A stretch of DNA of 64,000 bases from Candidatus Ozemibacter sibiricus. GTDB lineage: Bacteria; Muiribacteriota; Ozemobacteria; Ozemobacterales; Ozemobacteraceae. The stretch is from the NCBI GenBank assembly GCA_003327425.1, contig QOQW01000003.1, positions 1-64,000 on the forward strand, in the 5' to 3' direction. The position numbers were made by a program, and so were the translations under genes. The notes beneath the pieces are model-generated. The model ran no database searches and was not told the origin of the DNA. It was given only the letters and a program-made list of their open reading frames with translations. Positions 57,188 through 64,000 of this stretch are shown here, piece after piece (position 1 is the first letter of the stretch; each line of letters begins with the position of its first letter).

Positions 57188-57688
57188 TCACCACCCCGTG
57201 CATCGTTCGCAAGGAGCCAGGGCCCGAGCCGTGACTTCCTTCCAGGTCACGGGCAGGTAGGAGAGCCCGGGCGTACAACTCCCCAAGTGGTAGACTCTTC
57301 CACCTGGATTGATATAGTACGTGCGACGACGCCACAATTGGCGCTGTTCTTCAGAGGCCCGAGCGAAGTTTATCCCCCCCGCGCGCAGATCCTTTTCCAA
57401 GGTTTCGTCGGAAAGGGACGCCAGCTCTTCGGACGAAGACGCTTCTGCCGATGAGGGCTCCGGATCAGACCGCGGTACCTGGGCGGTGCTGACTTCGAAG
57501 GTGGATTTCACCGGAAGGAAGAAGATCTGATCGGCCATGTAGACCGCCTTCCCTTCCTGGTGGATGTAGATCTTGCGCTCTTCCATCACGACCGATACGG
57601 CCATCGCCGCGACCCCGCAAAAAACGCCGACCAGGGCGAGCGCTTTCCACCCGCCCCACCAACGACCTCGGAGGAAGGGCTTTCTCAC
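57188..57688 (-). CDS. Small membrane protein with HxxxC...CxxC metal-site-like tail
   Basis: 166 residues from GTG 57688, chosen for GGAGAG eight nt upstream; the open frame extends further without a ribosome site. One membrane helix (WKALALVGVFCGVAAMAVSVV), then a strand motif RKIYIHQEGKAVYMADQ, an acidic Ser/Glu linker, and a tail YYINPGGRVYHLGSCTPGLSYLPVTWKEVTARALAPCERC. H-x3-C followed by C-x2-C is a zinc-knuckle-like arrangement found at the ends of various secreted or membrane proteins. Related in its strand motif to the next gene (56541), 266 bp downstream. Confidence 0.7.
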   Translation of the reverse strand: MRKPFLRGRWWGGWKALALVGVFCGVAAMAVSVVMEERKIYIHQEGKAVYMADQIFFLPVKSTFEVSTAQVPRSDPEPSSAEASSSEELASLSDETLEKDLRAGGINFARASEEQRQLWRRRTYYINPGGRVYHLGSCTPGLSYLPVTWKEVTARALAPCERCTGW

Positions 57689-58154
57689 CTTGCTCTCCAC
57701 GATTGTTCGGATACGCAATGCCTCGGAGGAATTATCGGCAGATCTGCCCTCCACCACCAGACCAGATCATCCTTCCCCTGGCCCGTGGCCCAGGCCTCTG
57801 TTGTCGCGGAGTTGGGCAGGGCCGGCTCTGGCCCATGATCCGCGCACCGAAGGCCCCTGCGCTCTCCCGATCTGGCTACCGTTGCCAGGCAAGCTCGAGA
57901 ACGCATCTGGGCTGTGGAAATCATGGAATTTGCGGGCGCTTGCGACCAGGGCGCAAGCCACGTCTGCCGTTGCAGCGGCGTTGCCCAGGCTCTCGGTCAA
58001 CTCAGACCTGCTCTCTCTCTTGTTCCTGCTGACCAAACTTGGATGTTGCTCTCAAACCGACCGTTGGGGGGATTCCTGAAAAGGCCCGCCTGGCGCTCGC
58101 GACAAATCTGGGCCACCCGTCTGCAAGCATCTGTCGGTGGCACCGCCCGAGACG
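57689..58154. other. Gene-free stretch
   Basis: About 465 bp. Short open frames on both strands have neither ribosome sites nor protein-like composition. No promoter or hairpin stands out. Confidence 0.5.
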
Positions 58155-59312
58155 TCAGGCCGGACGACCGAATTTCCGAGCCAGCGCCTGGTAGGCCTCC
58201 TGAACCCGCCGATACTCCTGCTGCGCGAATTCCCGGAAGCTGTCGGGCAGGGTCGGATACAGGTCGGGATGGTATTCCCGGCTCTTCTTCTGCCAGGCCT
58301 CGGTGATGGCCTCCCAGGATGCCCCCGGGGCCAGGCCCAGCACTTTGTACCAGGGGAAATCCTCGGGCTGGAAATCGGCAGCCATCTTGCCGAATTCGGC
58401 ATCGCCGATGCCGAACCGGCGCCGGATGCCATCGATCAGGGACAGCTCGCTCGCCTCCAGCTCGCCATCGGCCGAGGCGATGCTGAGCAGCAAAGCGATG
58501 ATGACCTGCTTCTCCTGGGCCGGACGACCGGCCAACTTGTTCAGGACCGGCTCGAGATCGGGCGGCTCGGCCAGGAAGCGCTTCAGGATCTGCCGCGCCT
58601 GCCCCATCTTGGCGGGCTGTCCCTGGAAGAGGCGGGCGTGGAAATCCCGTACCACCTGGATCTCTTCAGGTTTGATCACCCCATCGACCCGGATGACAGC
58701 CGAGGTCAGCGCCACCACCCCTTCTTCGAAGGGATCGAGTTCGTCGGGAGCGACCGGCGGCCGCGGAGCCAGCAGGGCCCAGCGCTCGGCGAACAGTTCG
58801 GGCAGATCGAGAGGTCCACCGGTCGACAGCAGGAAATCGGGCTGTTCATCGATGAGAGTGAACACGCACAGCCAGGGGTCCCGGTTCTCGGGCCCGCCGC
58901 TGAGGACGCCATAGGGGATGAACACCCGCTCCTCGAGGTCGGTGATGGTCGCGATGGTGGTCATGAATTCCTTCCGCATCAGGAACCGGCCTCGCGGATC
59001 GGCGTAGATGGGAATCGAGGAGGCGAGCGCCTCGCCCGTCGTGCGATCGGCGATGGTCAGCAGGTGATCGCCCCGACAGTGGCGGAACCCGTGCAAACGG
59101 GTCTTCCAGGTCACGCTCATGCCGAAGATGCCGAAGCGATACCCCTTGGGCTCGATCGGCAGGATCTGCAACGAGCCTTGCCGGGTCTTGGGCTGGAAGG
59201 CGAACGTTTCGCCCACTTTGGCCAGCGGGGCCGACCGCCCTGAGCCTGGAGCCGCCTCCCGACCGAGGATGAACCCCAGGATTTCCGCCGCGAAGGGACC
59301 CCGGCCCGTCAT
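58155..59312 (-). CDS. TerB-DnaJ (DjlA-like) protein (module copy 2)
   Basis: 385 residues. The ATG (59312) overlaps the stop of the propeller-cytochrome gene (ATGA). Residues 1-190 are an unrecognised strand-rich domain with a His/Cys pair (LHGFRHCRGDHLLTI). Residues 195-320 are TerB-like helices (LTSAVIRVDGVIKPEEI, LLLSIASADGELEASELSLIDGIRRRF). The last 65 residues are a J-domain, WYKVLGLAPGASWEAI...YHPDLYP, with the HPD tripeptide that activates Hsp70. TerB plus J-domain is the DjlA architecture, but the membrane helix of DjlA is missing. Cytosolic, in contrast to the exported upstream products, so the operon connects cytosol and envelope. Confidence 0.85.
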   Translation of the reverse strand: MTGRGPFAAEILGFILGREAAPGSGRSAPLAKVGETFAFQPKTRQGSLQILPIEPKGYRFGIFGMSVTWKTRLHGFRHCRGDHLLTIADRTTGEALASSIPIYADPRGRFLMRKEFMTTIATITDLEERVFIPYGVLSGGPENRDPWLCVFTLIDEQPDFLLSTGGPLDLPELFAERWALLAPRPPVAPDELDPFEEGVVALTSAVIRVDGVIKPEEIQVVRDFHARLFQGQPAKMGQARQILKRFLAEPPDLEPVLNKLAGRPAQEKQVIIALLLSIASADGELEASELSLIDGIRRRFGIGDAEFGKMAADFQPEDFPWYKVLGLAPGASWEAITEAWQKKSREYHPDLYPTLPDSFREFAQQEYRRVQEAYQALARKFGRPA

Positions 59313-60727
59313 TCCTTGGCTCCGAACATCATCCACATCTGGAGCATCTTGATGGTATTGGGGTCGACCTGGCCGGCCATGCCGCCCCCGACATCGCAAA
59401 AGGACAAGAATCGGTCGAGCTTGGCTTTGCGAAAATACGCCAGCACCACGACCGGGTCGTTCAGCGGAAAGTATTTGCCGGTACCGGTCGTGTGGCAGGG
59501 CAGGCATTCCTTGACCATGACGGGCAGGATATCCTTATAGAAGCTCAGGTTGGTCATGCGCTGTTTCTTCGTCATGGTCCAGTGCGGACGCACCCGGCCG
59601 CTGCTTTCTCCCCCACTCGAGGGGGGATTTCCCTCTGAAGGAGCGGCAGCCCTGGGCGGGTTGGCCAGGCCAGGGGGCGAGAAGATCACCACATCGCGTA
59701 GGGGCACGCCCCCGGTGGGGGGCGAGGCCGCCGTTCCTGCCAAGGCCGCAGGGGTGGCACCGGCCCCGGGTTCGCTCGGCAGGCGCAAGAGGCCCATACC
59801 ACCGGTGCCGATCCAGAACGCCCCGGCGCTGCGCGCGAGGGCCATCACCGGCACCGGTCCTGCCACCTCGGGCAGGGGGACCTCTTCAACGGCGCCGCCG
59901 GCCCGTGCCAGAAACAGTCCGCGAGCGGTGCCGCAGAGGACATTCCCCCCGACGGTGGGCCAGAGCGCATGGAACCGGGAGGTGGGGAACCGATCGCGGC
60001 CCCACGTCTGGCGGCGTCCATCGGGGGCGATCGCCACCAGCCCGAATTCGCCGGCCGCGAAGATGGCGCCGTTCTCGATGGCGACCGCATCGACGGCCGG
60101 TTCGGGGTAGACGCCCAGGTTGATGGGGGTGACGGCATTGGTCGTGGTCACCCGGAACGCTCCCAACGCCGTGGCCACGATCACCTGCGCGCCATCGGCG
60201 GCCAGGCTGCGGATGGCCGGAGGCACCGCCTTCGGCAGCGGAATGGGTTCGCACAGCAGGCCGTTGTAGGCGCACAATCCTTCGCGCGTGCCGACGAACA
60301 GTCGATTGCCCAGGACCGCCAGCGCCTCGACGAAGTTATCGGGCAAACCGAGATCGTTCTGCGAGAAGGTGCGCCAGCGATCGCCTTCCAGGCGGGCCAG
60401 GCCATGGCCATGGGTGCCGACCCATACCTGCCCGCCCAGCACCGCCACCGCCCGCGCGGCCGCATCGGGGAAGCCCCGTTCCCCCCGTCGCCAGCTTTCG
60501 AGACGATCGGGCCGCACCAGGGTGACACCGCTCGGGGTGGCCACCACCAAAGCCTCGCCCAGGTCGGCCATGGCCTGCAGGTAATTGTCGACCAGCCCGC
60601 TGTTGGTGCGCGCGAACCGCACCGCGGCGGGTTGTCCGAGCAAGCGCCAGCCCTCCCCCACGACCAGGAGGCCGGCCACCAGGGCGGCCAGCGGCAGCAG
60701 CCAGCGCAGCGGTCGCGATCGGTTCAT
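59309..60727 (-). CDS. Seven-bladed propeller with C-terminal heme-c (CXXCH) domain (module copy 2)
   Basis: 472 residues from ATG 60727, preceded by GAGGGGGG. N-terminal membrane anchor (PLRWLLPLAALVAGLLVVG, 6-24). Seven blades: LVVATPSGVT, VWVGTHGHGL, LFVGTREGLC, VIVATALGAF, IFAAGEFGLV, VLCGTARGLF, FWIGTGGMGL. A Pro/Gly linker follows, then a C-terminal 80-residue domain SFYKDILPVMVKECLPCHTTGTG with one CXXCH, the covalent heme attachment site; MAGQVD downstream offers a Met that could be the second ligand. The sequence is like the cytochrome modules of Planctomycete-type proteins. It is the only one of the four propellers with this domain. Starts 12 bp after the propeller at 60739. Confidence 0.85.
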   Translation of the reverse strand: MNRSRPLRWLLPLAALVAGLLVVGEGWRLLGQPAAVRFARTNSGLVDNYLQAMADLGEALVVATPSGVTLVRPDRLESWRRGERGFPDAAARAVAVLGGQVWVGTHGHGLARLEGDRWRTFSQNDLGLPDNFVEALAVLGNRLFVGTREGLCAYNGLLCEPIPLPKAVPPAIRSLAADGAQVIVATALGAFRVTTTNAVTPINLGVYPEPAVDAVAIENGAIFAAGEFGLVAIAPDGRRQTWGRDRFPTSRFHALWPTVGGNVLCGTARGLFLARAGGAVEEVPLPEVAGPVPVMALARSAGAFWIGTGGMGLLRLPSEPGAGATPAALAGTAASPPTGGVPLRDVVIFSPPGLANPPRAAAPSEGNPPSSGGESSGRVRPHWTMTKKQRMTNLSFYKDILPVMVKECLPCHTTGTGKYFPLNDPVVVLAYFRKAKLDRFLSFCDVGGGMAGQVDPNTIKMLQMWMMFGAKE

Positions 60728-60738
60728 GACATCCCCCC

Positions 60739-61749
60739 TCACAGTCGCTTGAAGATGGCCAGCCCTCTCTCGGTGCCGACATACAGGCGCGTCCCCCCAT
60801 CGGGCCCGCGACCGATCGCCAGACACCGGATCTGATGGGCCGGCAGGCCATCCCGGTGATCGATGGGCGGCTCGATCCGGCCGCCCCGCATCACCTGCAA
60901 CCCCCGAGCAGTCCCGATCCACAGATCGGAACCATCGACGGCGAGGGCGGTGATCCAGGCGTCGGCCAGACCAGCTTCCTTGCCCAGTAGCCGCCAGGAG
61001 CCATTCTCGAAAATCTGCAAGCCCAGGGTGGAACCGGCATAGACCCGCTCGGGAGTCGCCGCCAGGGCGGTGATCCGGTCGGCGGGCAAGCCGGAGGTCA
61101 AGGTGTGGTTGGTCACCAGGGCGCGATCGCCCTCCTGGCCCCGATAGACGCTGATGCCAGCCACGGTGCCGATCCACAGCTCGCCGGGGCGGCTGGTCAG
61201 ACACATGATCTGGTTGCTGACGATCCCCTTCTTGGTGGCCAGGTAGCCGAATTTGCGAAAGGGGTTGGTCTCGTGGACGTAGTAATTGAGCCCCTGATCT
61301 TCGGTGCCGATCCACAGGACGTTCTTGTCATCGACATGGAAGCAGGAGACATAGTTCGACTGCATGTCGTCCTTGATCTCTTCGAACCATTCCCACTGCA
61401 GGCCATCCCAGCGGTAGGTACCGCCGCCGGCGACCGGGGAACGACAGGTGGTCCACAGTTCATGGCCCCGCACCGCCATGGCCGGGATCATCAAGAACTT
61501 GAGCTTCGAATTCTCCGGGGTCCAGTGGGTGATGGTACCGTCTTTCTTCAGGACATTCAGATATTTGCGCGTGCCGATGTACACATGTTCGGGGCCGACC
61601 GCCAGCGAGAGGATCACCGGATGGCTCAAGCCCTCCTTCGGCGTCAAGACGCGCTCCAACTGCAGACCTGCCGGCATTACCGCACTGACCTGGGGAACGG
61701 CTGCCAACAGGCACCCCAGCATGATCACCCACCATCCCGTCCGTCTCAT
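60739..61749 (-). CDS. Stand-alone secreted seven-bladed propeller (module copy 2)
   Basis: 336 residues. GGGAGGG before the ATG. Signal peptide 1-23 (WWVIMLGCLLAAVPQVSA). Seven blades: VYIGTRKYLN, LWTTCRSPVAGGGTY, LWIGTEDQGL, LWIGTVAGIS, VYAGSTLGLQ, LWIGTARGLQ, LYVGTERGLA. Its end matches that of the propeller at 22781. It follows the DCCGN gene (61843) by 93 bp with a terminator-like hairpin between, the same order as in copy 1. The next gene begins 11 bp after the stop. Confidence 0.85.
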   Translation of the reverse strand: MRRTGWWVIMLGCLLAAVPQVSAVMPAGLQLERVLTPKEGLSHPVILSLAVGPEHVYIGTRKYLNVLKKDGTITHWTPENSKLKFLMIPAMAVRGHELWTTCRSPVAGGGTYRWDGLQWEWFEEIKDDMQSNYVSCFHVDDKNVLWIGTEDQGLNYYVHETNPFRKFGYLATKKGIVSNQIMCLTSRPGELWIGTVAGISVYRGQEGDRALVTNHTLTSGLPADRITALAATPERVYAGSTLGLQIFENGSWRLLGKEAGLADAWITALAVDGSDLWIGTARGLQVMRGGRIEPPIDHRDGLPAHQIRCLAIGRGPDGGTRLYVGTERGLAIFKRL

Positions 61750-61793
61750 CTGTCTGTCCCTCCCGCAGAGGCTGTAATAGGGCCAGAATAGCG

Positions 61794-61826
61794 AAAAACC
61801 CGGGGAGACGCAAGGTCTCCCCGGGT
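61794..61826 (-). terminator. Terminator between DCCGN and propeller genes
   Basis: Perfect 12-bp arms 61798-61809 and 61815-61826, loop of 5, followed on the minus strand by TTTTT (AAAAA at 61794-61798 on plus). It lies 16 bp after the DCCGN stop. Confidence 0.9.
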
Positions 61827-61842
61827 CGCGCTGGGCTGGAAC

Positions 61843-64000
61843 TTACTGCCGGCGCTGGTGATCTTCGATGGTGCGGTTGTCGGACTTGAGGTCGAGCACC
61901 TTCACCCGGAAGAACAGGCGCTGTTCATTGGGCTGGCTGTCGAAGGGCACGTCGCGGACGGTGTATTCCACGCGATAGAGGCCGGGGTTGCGGAAGATGT
62001 GGTAGAACTTCAGGTCGGGTTTGAACTGGCTCAACCGGCCATTGTACGGGGGATCGAAGATCGACCGTTCGATCTTCTCGTCCTTGTTGCCGTTCTCATC
62101 TTCCAGCAGCTCGTACTTCCCGGTGGGGTTGCCGTTGGCATCGAGTTCCTGGATCTGCATCTTGTAGTAGCTGATGCCGCGGTGCTTGTGGAAGTTGTCG
62201 ATGTTGTCCCAGGCGTGGGCCGCGATGTTGAGGCGGGTGTCTTCGTAGATCACCTTGTCGCCGGACAACAGCGAGGAGCCGATCGGCGGTTGCAGACCTT
62301 CGCCCGACTTGTTGATGCTGATCTCCTTGGTGGTGAGATCGTTGTCCTGGAGGGAGGAAGCCTGGGCATACTCACTGACCTCCCCCGTCCGGGGATCCTT
62401 CACGATCAGTTTGTCACCATAGTCGAGCTGGTCATCGGCCGGCACGCCGACCACATGATCGTTCCCGTTGGCATCCGACAGGGTGCATTCGCAGTTCGGC
62501 TTGGAGCCTTCGCCGCTGTCATTGACCTTCAGGAAGCCGACCTGGTTGGTGGTATTGCCGCAGCAGTCCGCCATGTCGACCTTGAACATCAGGTCGGGCA
62601 CCTTCTGCATCCATTCGTGACCGTATTTGTTGATGAAGTTGGAGTTGGTGCCAGCCACCTGGAGTTCGAGAGGAACGCCCGCATCGGCCGCGGTGTTGAC
62701 CCGGTGCCATTTGCCATCATTGCCGAGGACGAAGTTCTGGCTGTCGGTGGCCATCTGTTCGCCGGAGTGGCGAGTGCCGGCCGTGGAATCCCATTCGATG
62801 GAGTTGACCGCGAAGTGCTTGGGCAGCAGAACGCGGGGGCCGGGGATCATCCAGGTTGCCTGCTTGACCTCCTGGCCATCGACCGTGACGTTCTTCTCTT
62901 CGTAGATGCCGGCGATCTTTTCGAATTCGATGGGGCCGACGCAGTAGCGGCCGCCATCCTTGAATTCGATATAGGAGAAGCGGTTGTAGTCGGTCTTGCC
63001 GTTGGCCGCCAGGTGGGCCTTGAAGGCGGCGAGGTCGGCTGCCGCTTTCTTGCCGCGTTCCCCCATCTCTTTGTACTCGTTGATCATGGCGTCGATCTCA
63101 GGATTGACATCGATCGGGCGCCCATCCTTGTCTTTCTTGCCGGTGACGTGGCTGTTGAGGGTCTTGATCTTCAACAAGCCGCTGTTGCGCTCATCGAGGA
63201 TGAAGTAGCACAGGCCGCGGGCCCAGGGAGCCAGGCTCTTGGCGCTGTAGGCGTTGGCATACCGGTTGGTGATGTAATCTTCGACCTCTTCGGCGCTGCG
63301 GCGGCTCCAGATCGGATCGATGTTCTTGTAATAGTCGTATTCCTCGGCCTTCTTGGCAGGACCGACGTACGGACCGTAGACCACGGTGTCATCGAACACC
63401 GGCGGATTGTCGGAGATCTTGACCCGCTCCCAGGACGAGCCGTTCCAGGTCATCTTGTAGGTCGGCGGGAGGTAGACGAAATAGATGTACGGCTCGGAGG
63501 TCGGATCATCCGGGTCGTAGGCCGGATTGTCGAGTTTGTACAGGTCCATGTTGCCGCACTCATAGTTCATGCTGGCCTTGAGGCGGTCCGAGGTGACGAC
63601 GGCGTTGGGGTTGTCGTCCTCGGTCTCGAACAGGATGCCCTGAACCTTCTTCCAGGAATTGGTGCTCTTGTCGTAGACGGAATCGACGAAGCCGCCGGCA
63701 TTCCCGCGGTAGATCTTGACATCGGTGGATTTGACGCTGGGCGCCGAATAGTCTTCGACGTACACGCGGTTGACCGCGGTGAAACCGCCCAGGTCGCTCT
63801 TCAGGCCGAACTTCTCGGGAGTGGCATTGATGAGCTTCTTGCTCTCCCAGTTAGTGGGTTCGCTGTTGAGCTGGGCGGGGCTGATGGTGTTGGTGTCGAT
63901 GACGCCATTGTCGGCATTGCCGTAGTAGCCATCGCCCGTCACGCCGGTCGGGGCGACCTCGGCCCGCTCATAGGTCAGGGTCATGCCGACTTCCTGCAGT
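61843..64000 (-). CDS. Large DCCGN-motif protein, N-terminus outside window (module copy 2)
   Basis: At least 719 residues; the frame stays open to the right edge, and LQEVG before the first internal Met matches LQQVG at the same place in the homologue, so the start lies beyond the window. Homologous to the protein at 20095-22704: VGMTLTYERAEVAP, RVYVEDYSAP, RYCVGPIEFEK, LPKHFAV, MADCCGN, VIYEDTRLNI...DNIDNF, KFYHIFRNPGLYRVEYTV, VKVLDLKSDNR. It lacks some inserts of the other copy and has its own (CECTLSDANGNDHVVG). Presumably exported, as its homologue carries a signal peptide. Followed by a true terminator and the copy 2 propellers. Confidence 0.8.
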   Translation of the reverse strand, partial: LQEVGMTLTYERAEVAPTGVTGDGYYGNADNGVIDTNTISPAQLNSEPTNWESKKLINATPEKFGLKSDLGGFTAVNRVYVEDYSAPSVKSTDVKIYRGNAGGFVDSVYDKSTNSWKKVQGILFETEDDNPNAVVTSDRLKASMNYECGNMDLYKLDNPAYDPDDPTSEPYIYFVYLPPTYKMTWNGSSWERVKISDNPPVFDDTVVYGPYVGPAKKAEEYDYYKNIDPIWSRRSAEEVEDYITNRYANAYSAKSLAPWARGLCYFILDERNSGLLKIKTLNSHVTGKKDKDGRPIDVNPEIDAMINEYKEMGERGKKAAADLAAFKAHLAANGKTDYNRFSYIEFKDGGRYCVGPIEFEKIAGIYEEKNVTVDGQEVKQATWMIPGPRVLLPKHFAVNSIEWDSTAGTRHSGEQMATDSQNFVLGNDGKWHRVNTAADAGVPLELQVAGTNSNFINKYGHEWMQKVPDLMFKVDMADCCGNTTNQVGFLKVNDSGEGSKPNCECTLSDANGNDHVVGVPADDQLDYGDKLIVKDPRTGEVSEYAQASSLQDNDLTTKEISINKSGEGLQPPIGSSLLSGDKVIYEDTRLNIAAHAWDNIDNFHKHRGISYYKMQIQELDANGNPTGKYELLEDENGNKDEKIERSIFDPPYNGRLSQFKPDLKFYHIFRNPGLYRVEYTVRDVPFDSQPNEQRLFFRVKVLDLKSDNRTIEDHQRRQ

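Overview
The window is about 64 kb of a high-GC, densely coding genome from a Gram-negative, diderm bacterium. The evidence for two membranes is a predicted outer-membrane beta-barrel, a lipobox lipoprotein, MCE/PqiB transport proteins, pseudopilins, many Sec signal peptides and a periplasmic heme-c motif. Gene content (many TPR/Sel1 proteins, free-standing secreted beta-propellers, pilin-like tails of the CP-x-GG-x-Y...CS-x-HG type) would fit a deep-branching lineage such as Candidatus Riflebacteria/Ozemobacteria. That assignment is an inference; no rRNA is present to test it. No CRISPR array, intact insertion sequence or prophage was seen.

Layout. 1-3.3 kb: a TPR protein (cut by the left edge) and a secreted VWA protein. 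3.7-8.5 kb: pyruvate kinase (minus) divergent from a two-gene sugar ABC importer in which the binding protein and first permease are one polypeptide. 8.6-17.3 kb: a glycine-zipper protein, a tightly overlapping sirtuin/YkgJ/TraB-like operon, a small exported protein, a membrane-TPR protein, glutamate dehydrogenase, and a macrodomain/exonuclease pair. 17.6-23.9 kb: a secreted module (7-bladed propeller, TPR protein, large DCCGN-motif protein, second 7-bladed propeller). 24-30.5 kb: pncB, an ABC-F ATPase, clpS-clpA. 30.6-36.7 kb: pseudopilin cluster, a Gly-Thr-repeat lipoprotein with a pilin-like tail, an outer-membrane barrel. 36.7-44.7 kb: pqiA-pqiB-class-D-like serine enzyme, a class III adenylyl cyclase, a Tim44/zinc-ribbon/TerB protein. 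44.9-52.7 kb: Sel1-repeat protein, SPFH/zinc-ribbon protein, membrane protein, small exported protein, B12/radical SAM protein. 52.9-55.2 kb: tRNA-Gln and tRNA-Glu followed by two genes of unlike composition. 55.5-57.7 kb: CPBP protease and two small membrane proteins. 58.1-64 kb (minus): a second copy of the DCCGN/propeller module, in which one propeller carries a C-terminal CXXCH heme-c motif and overlaps a TerB-DnaJ gene. The DCCGN gene is cut by the right edge.

The most interesting feature is the duplicated DCCGN/propeller module. Two homologous large exported proteins (20095-22704 and 61843-64000) are each followed by a stand-alone seven-bladed propeller, with a strong hairpin between the two genes in both copies. 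Four such propellers exist in the window and none is fused to a histidine kinase. A smaller thread concerns NAD: a sirtuin with the Tyr/Arg acyl-lysine pocket, an ADP-ribose macrodomain and nicotinate phosphoribosyltransferase all lie within 15 kb. Tight 4-nt ATGA-type overlaps are common (7662, 10314, 11207, 16735, 28216, 59309), so many genes are probably translationally coupled.
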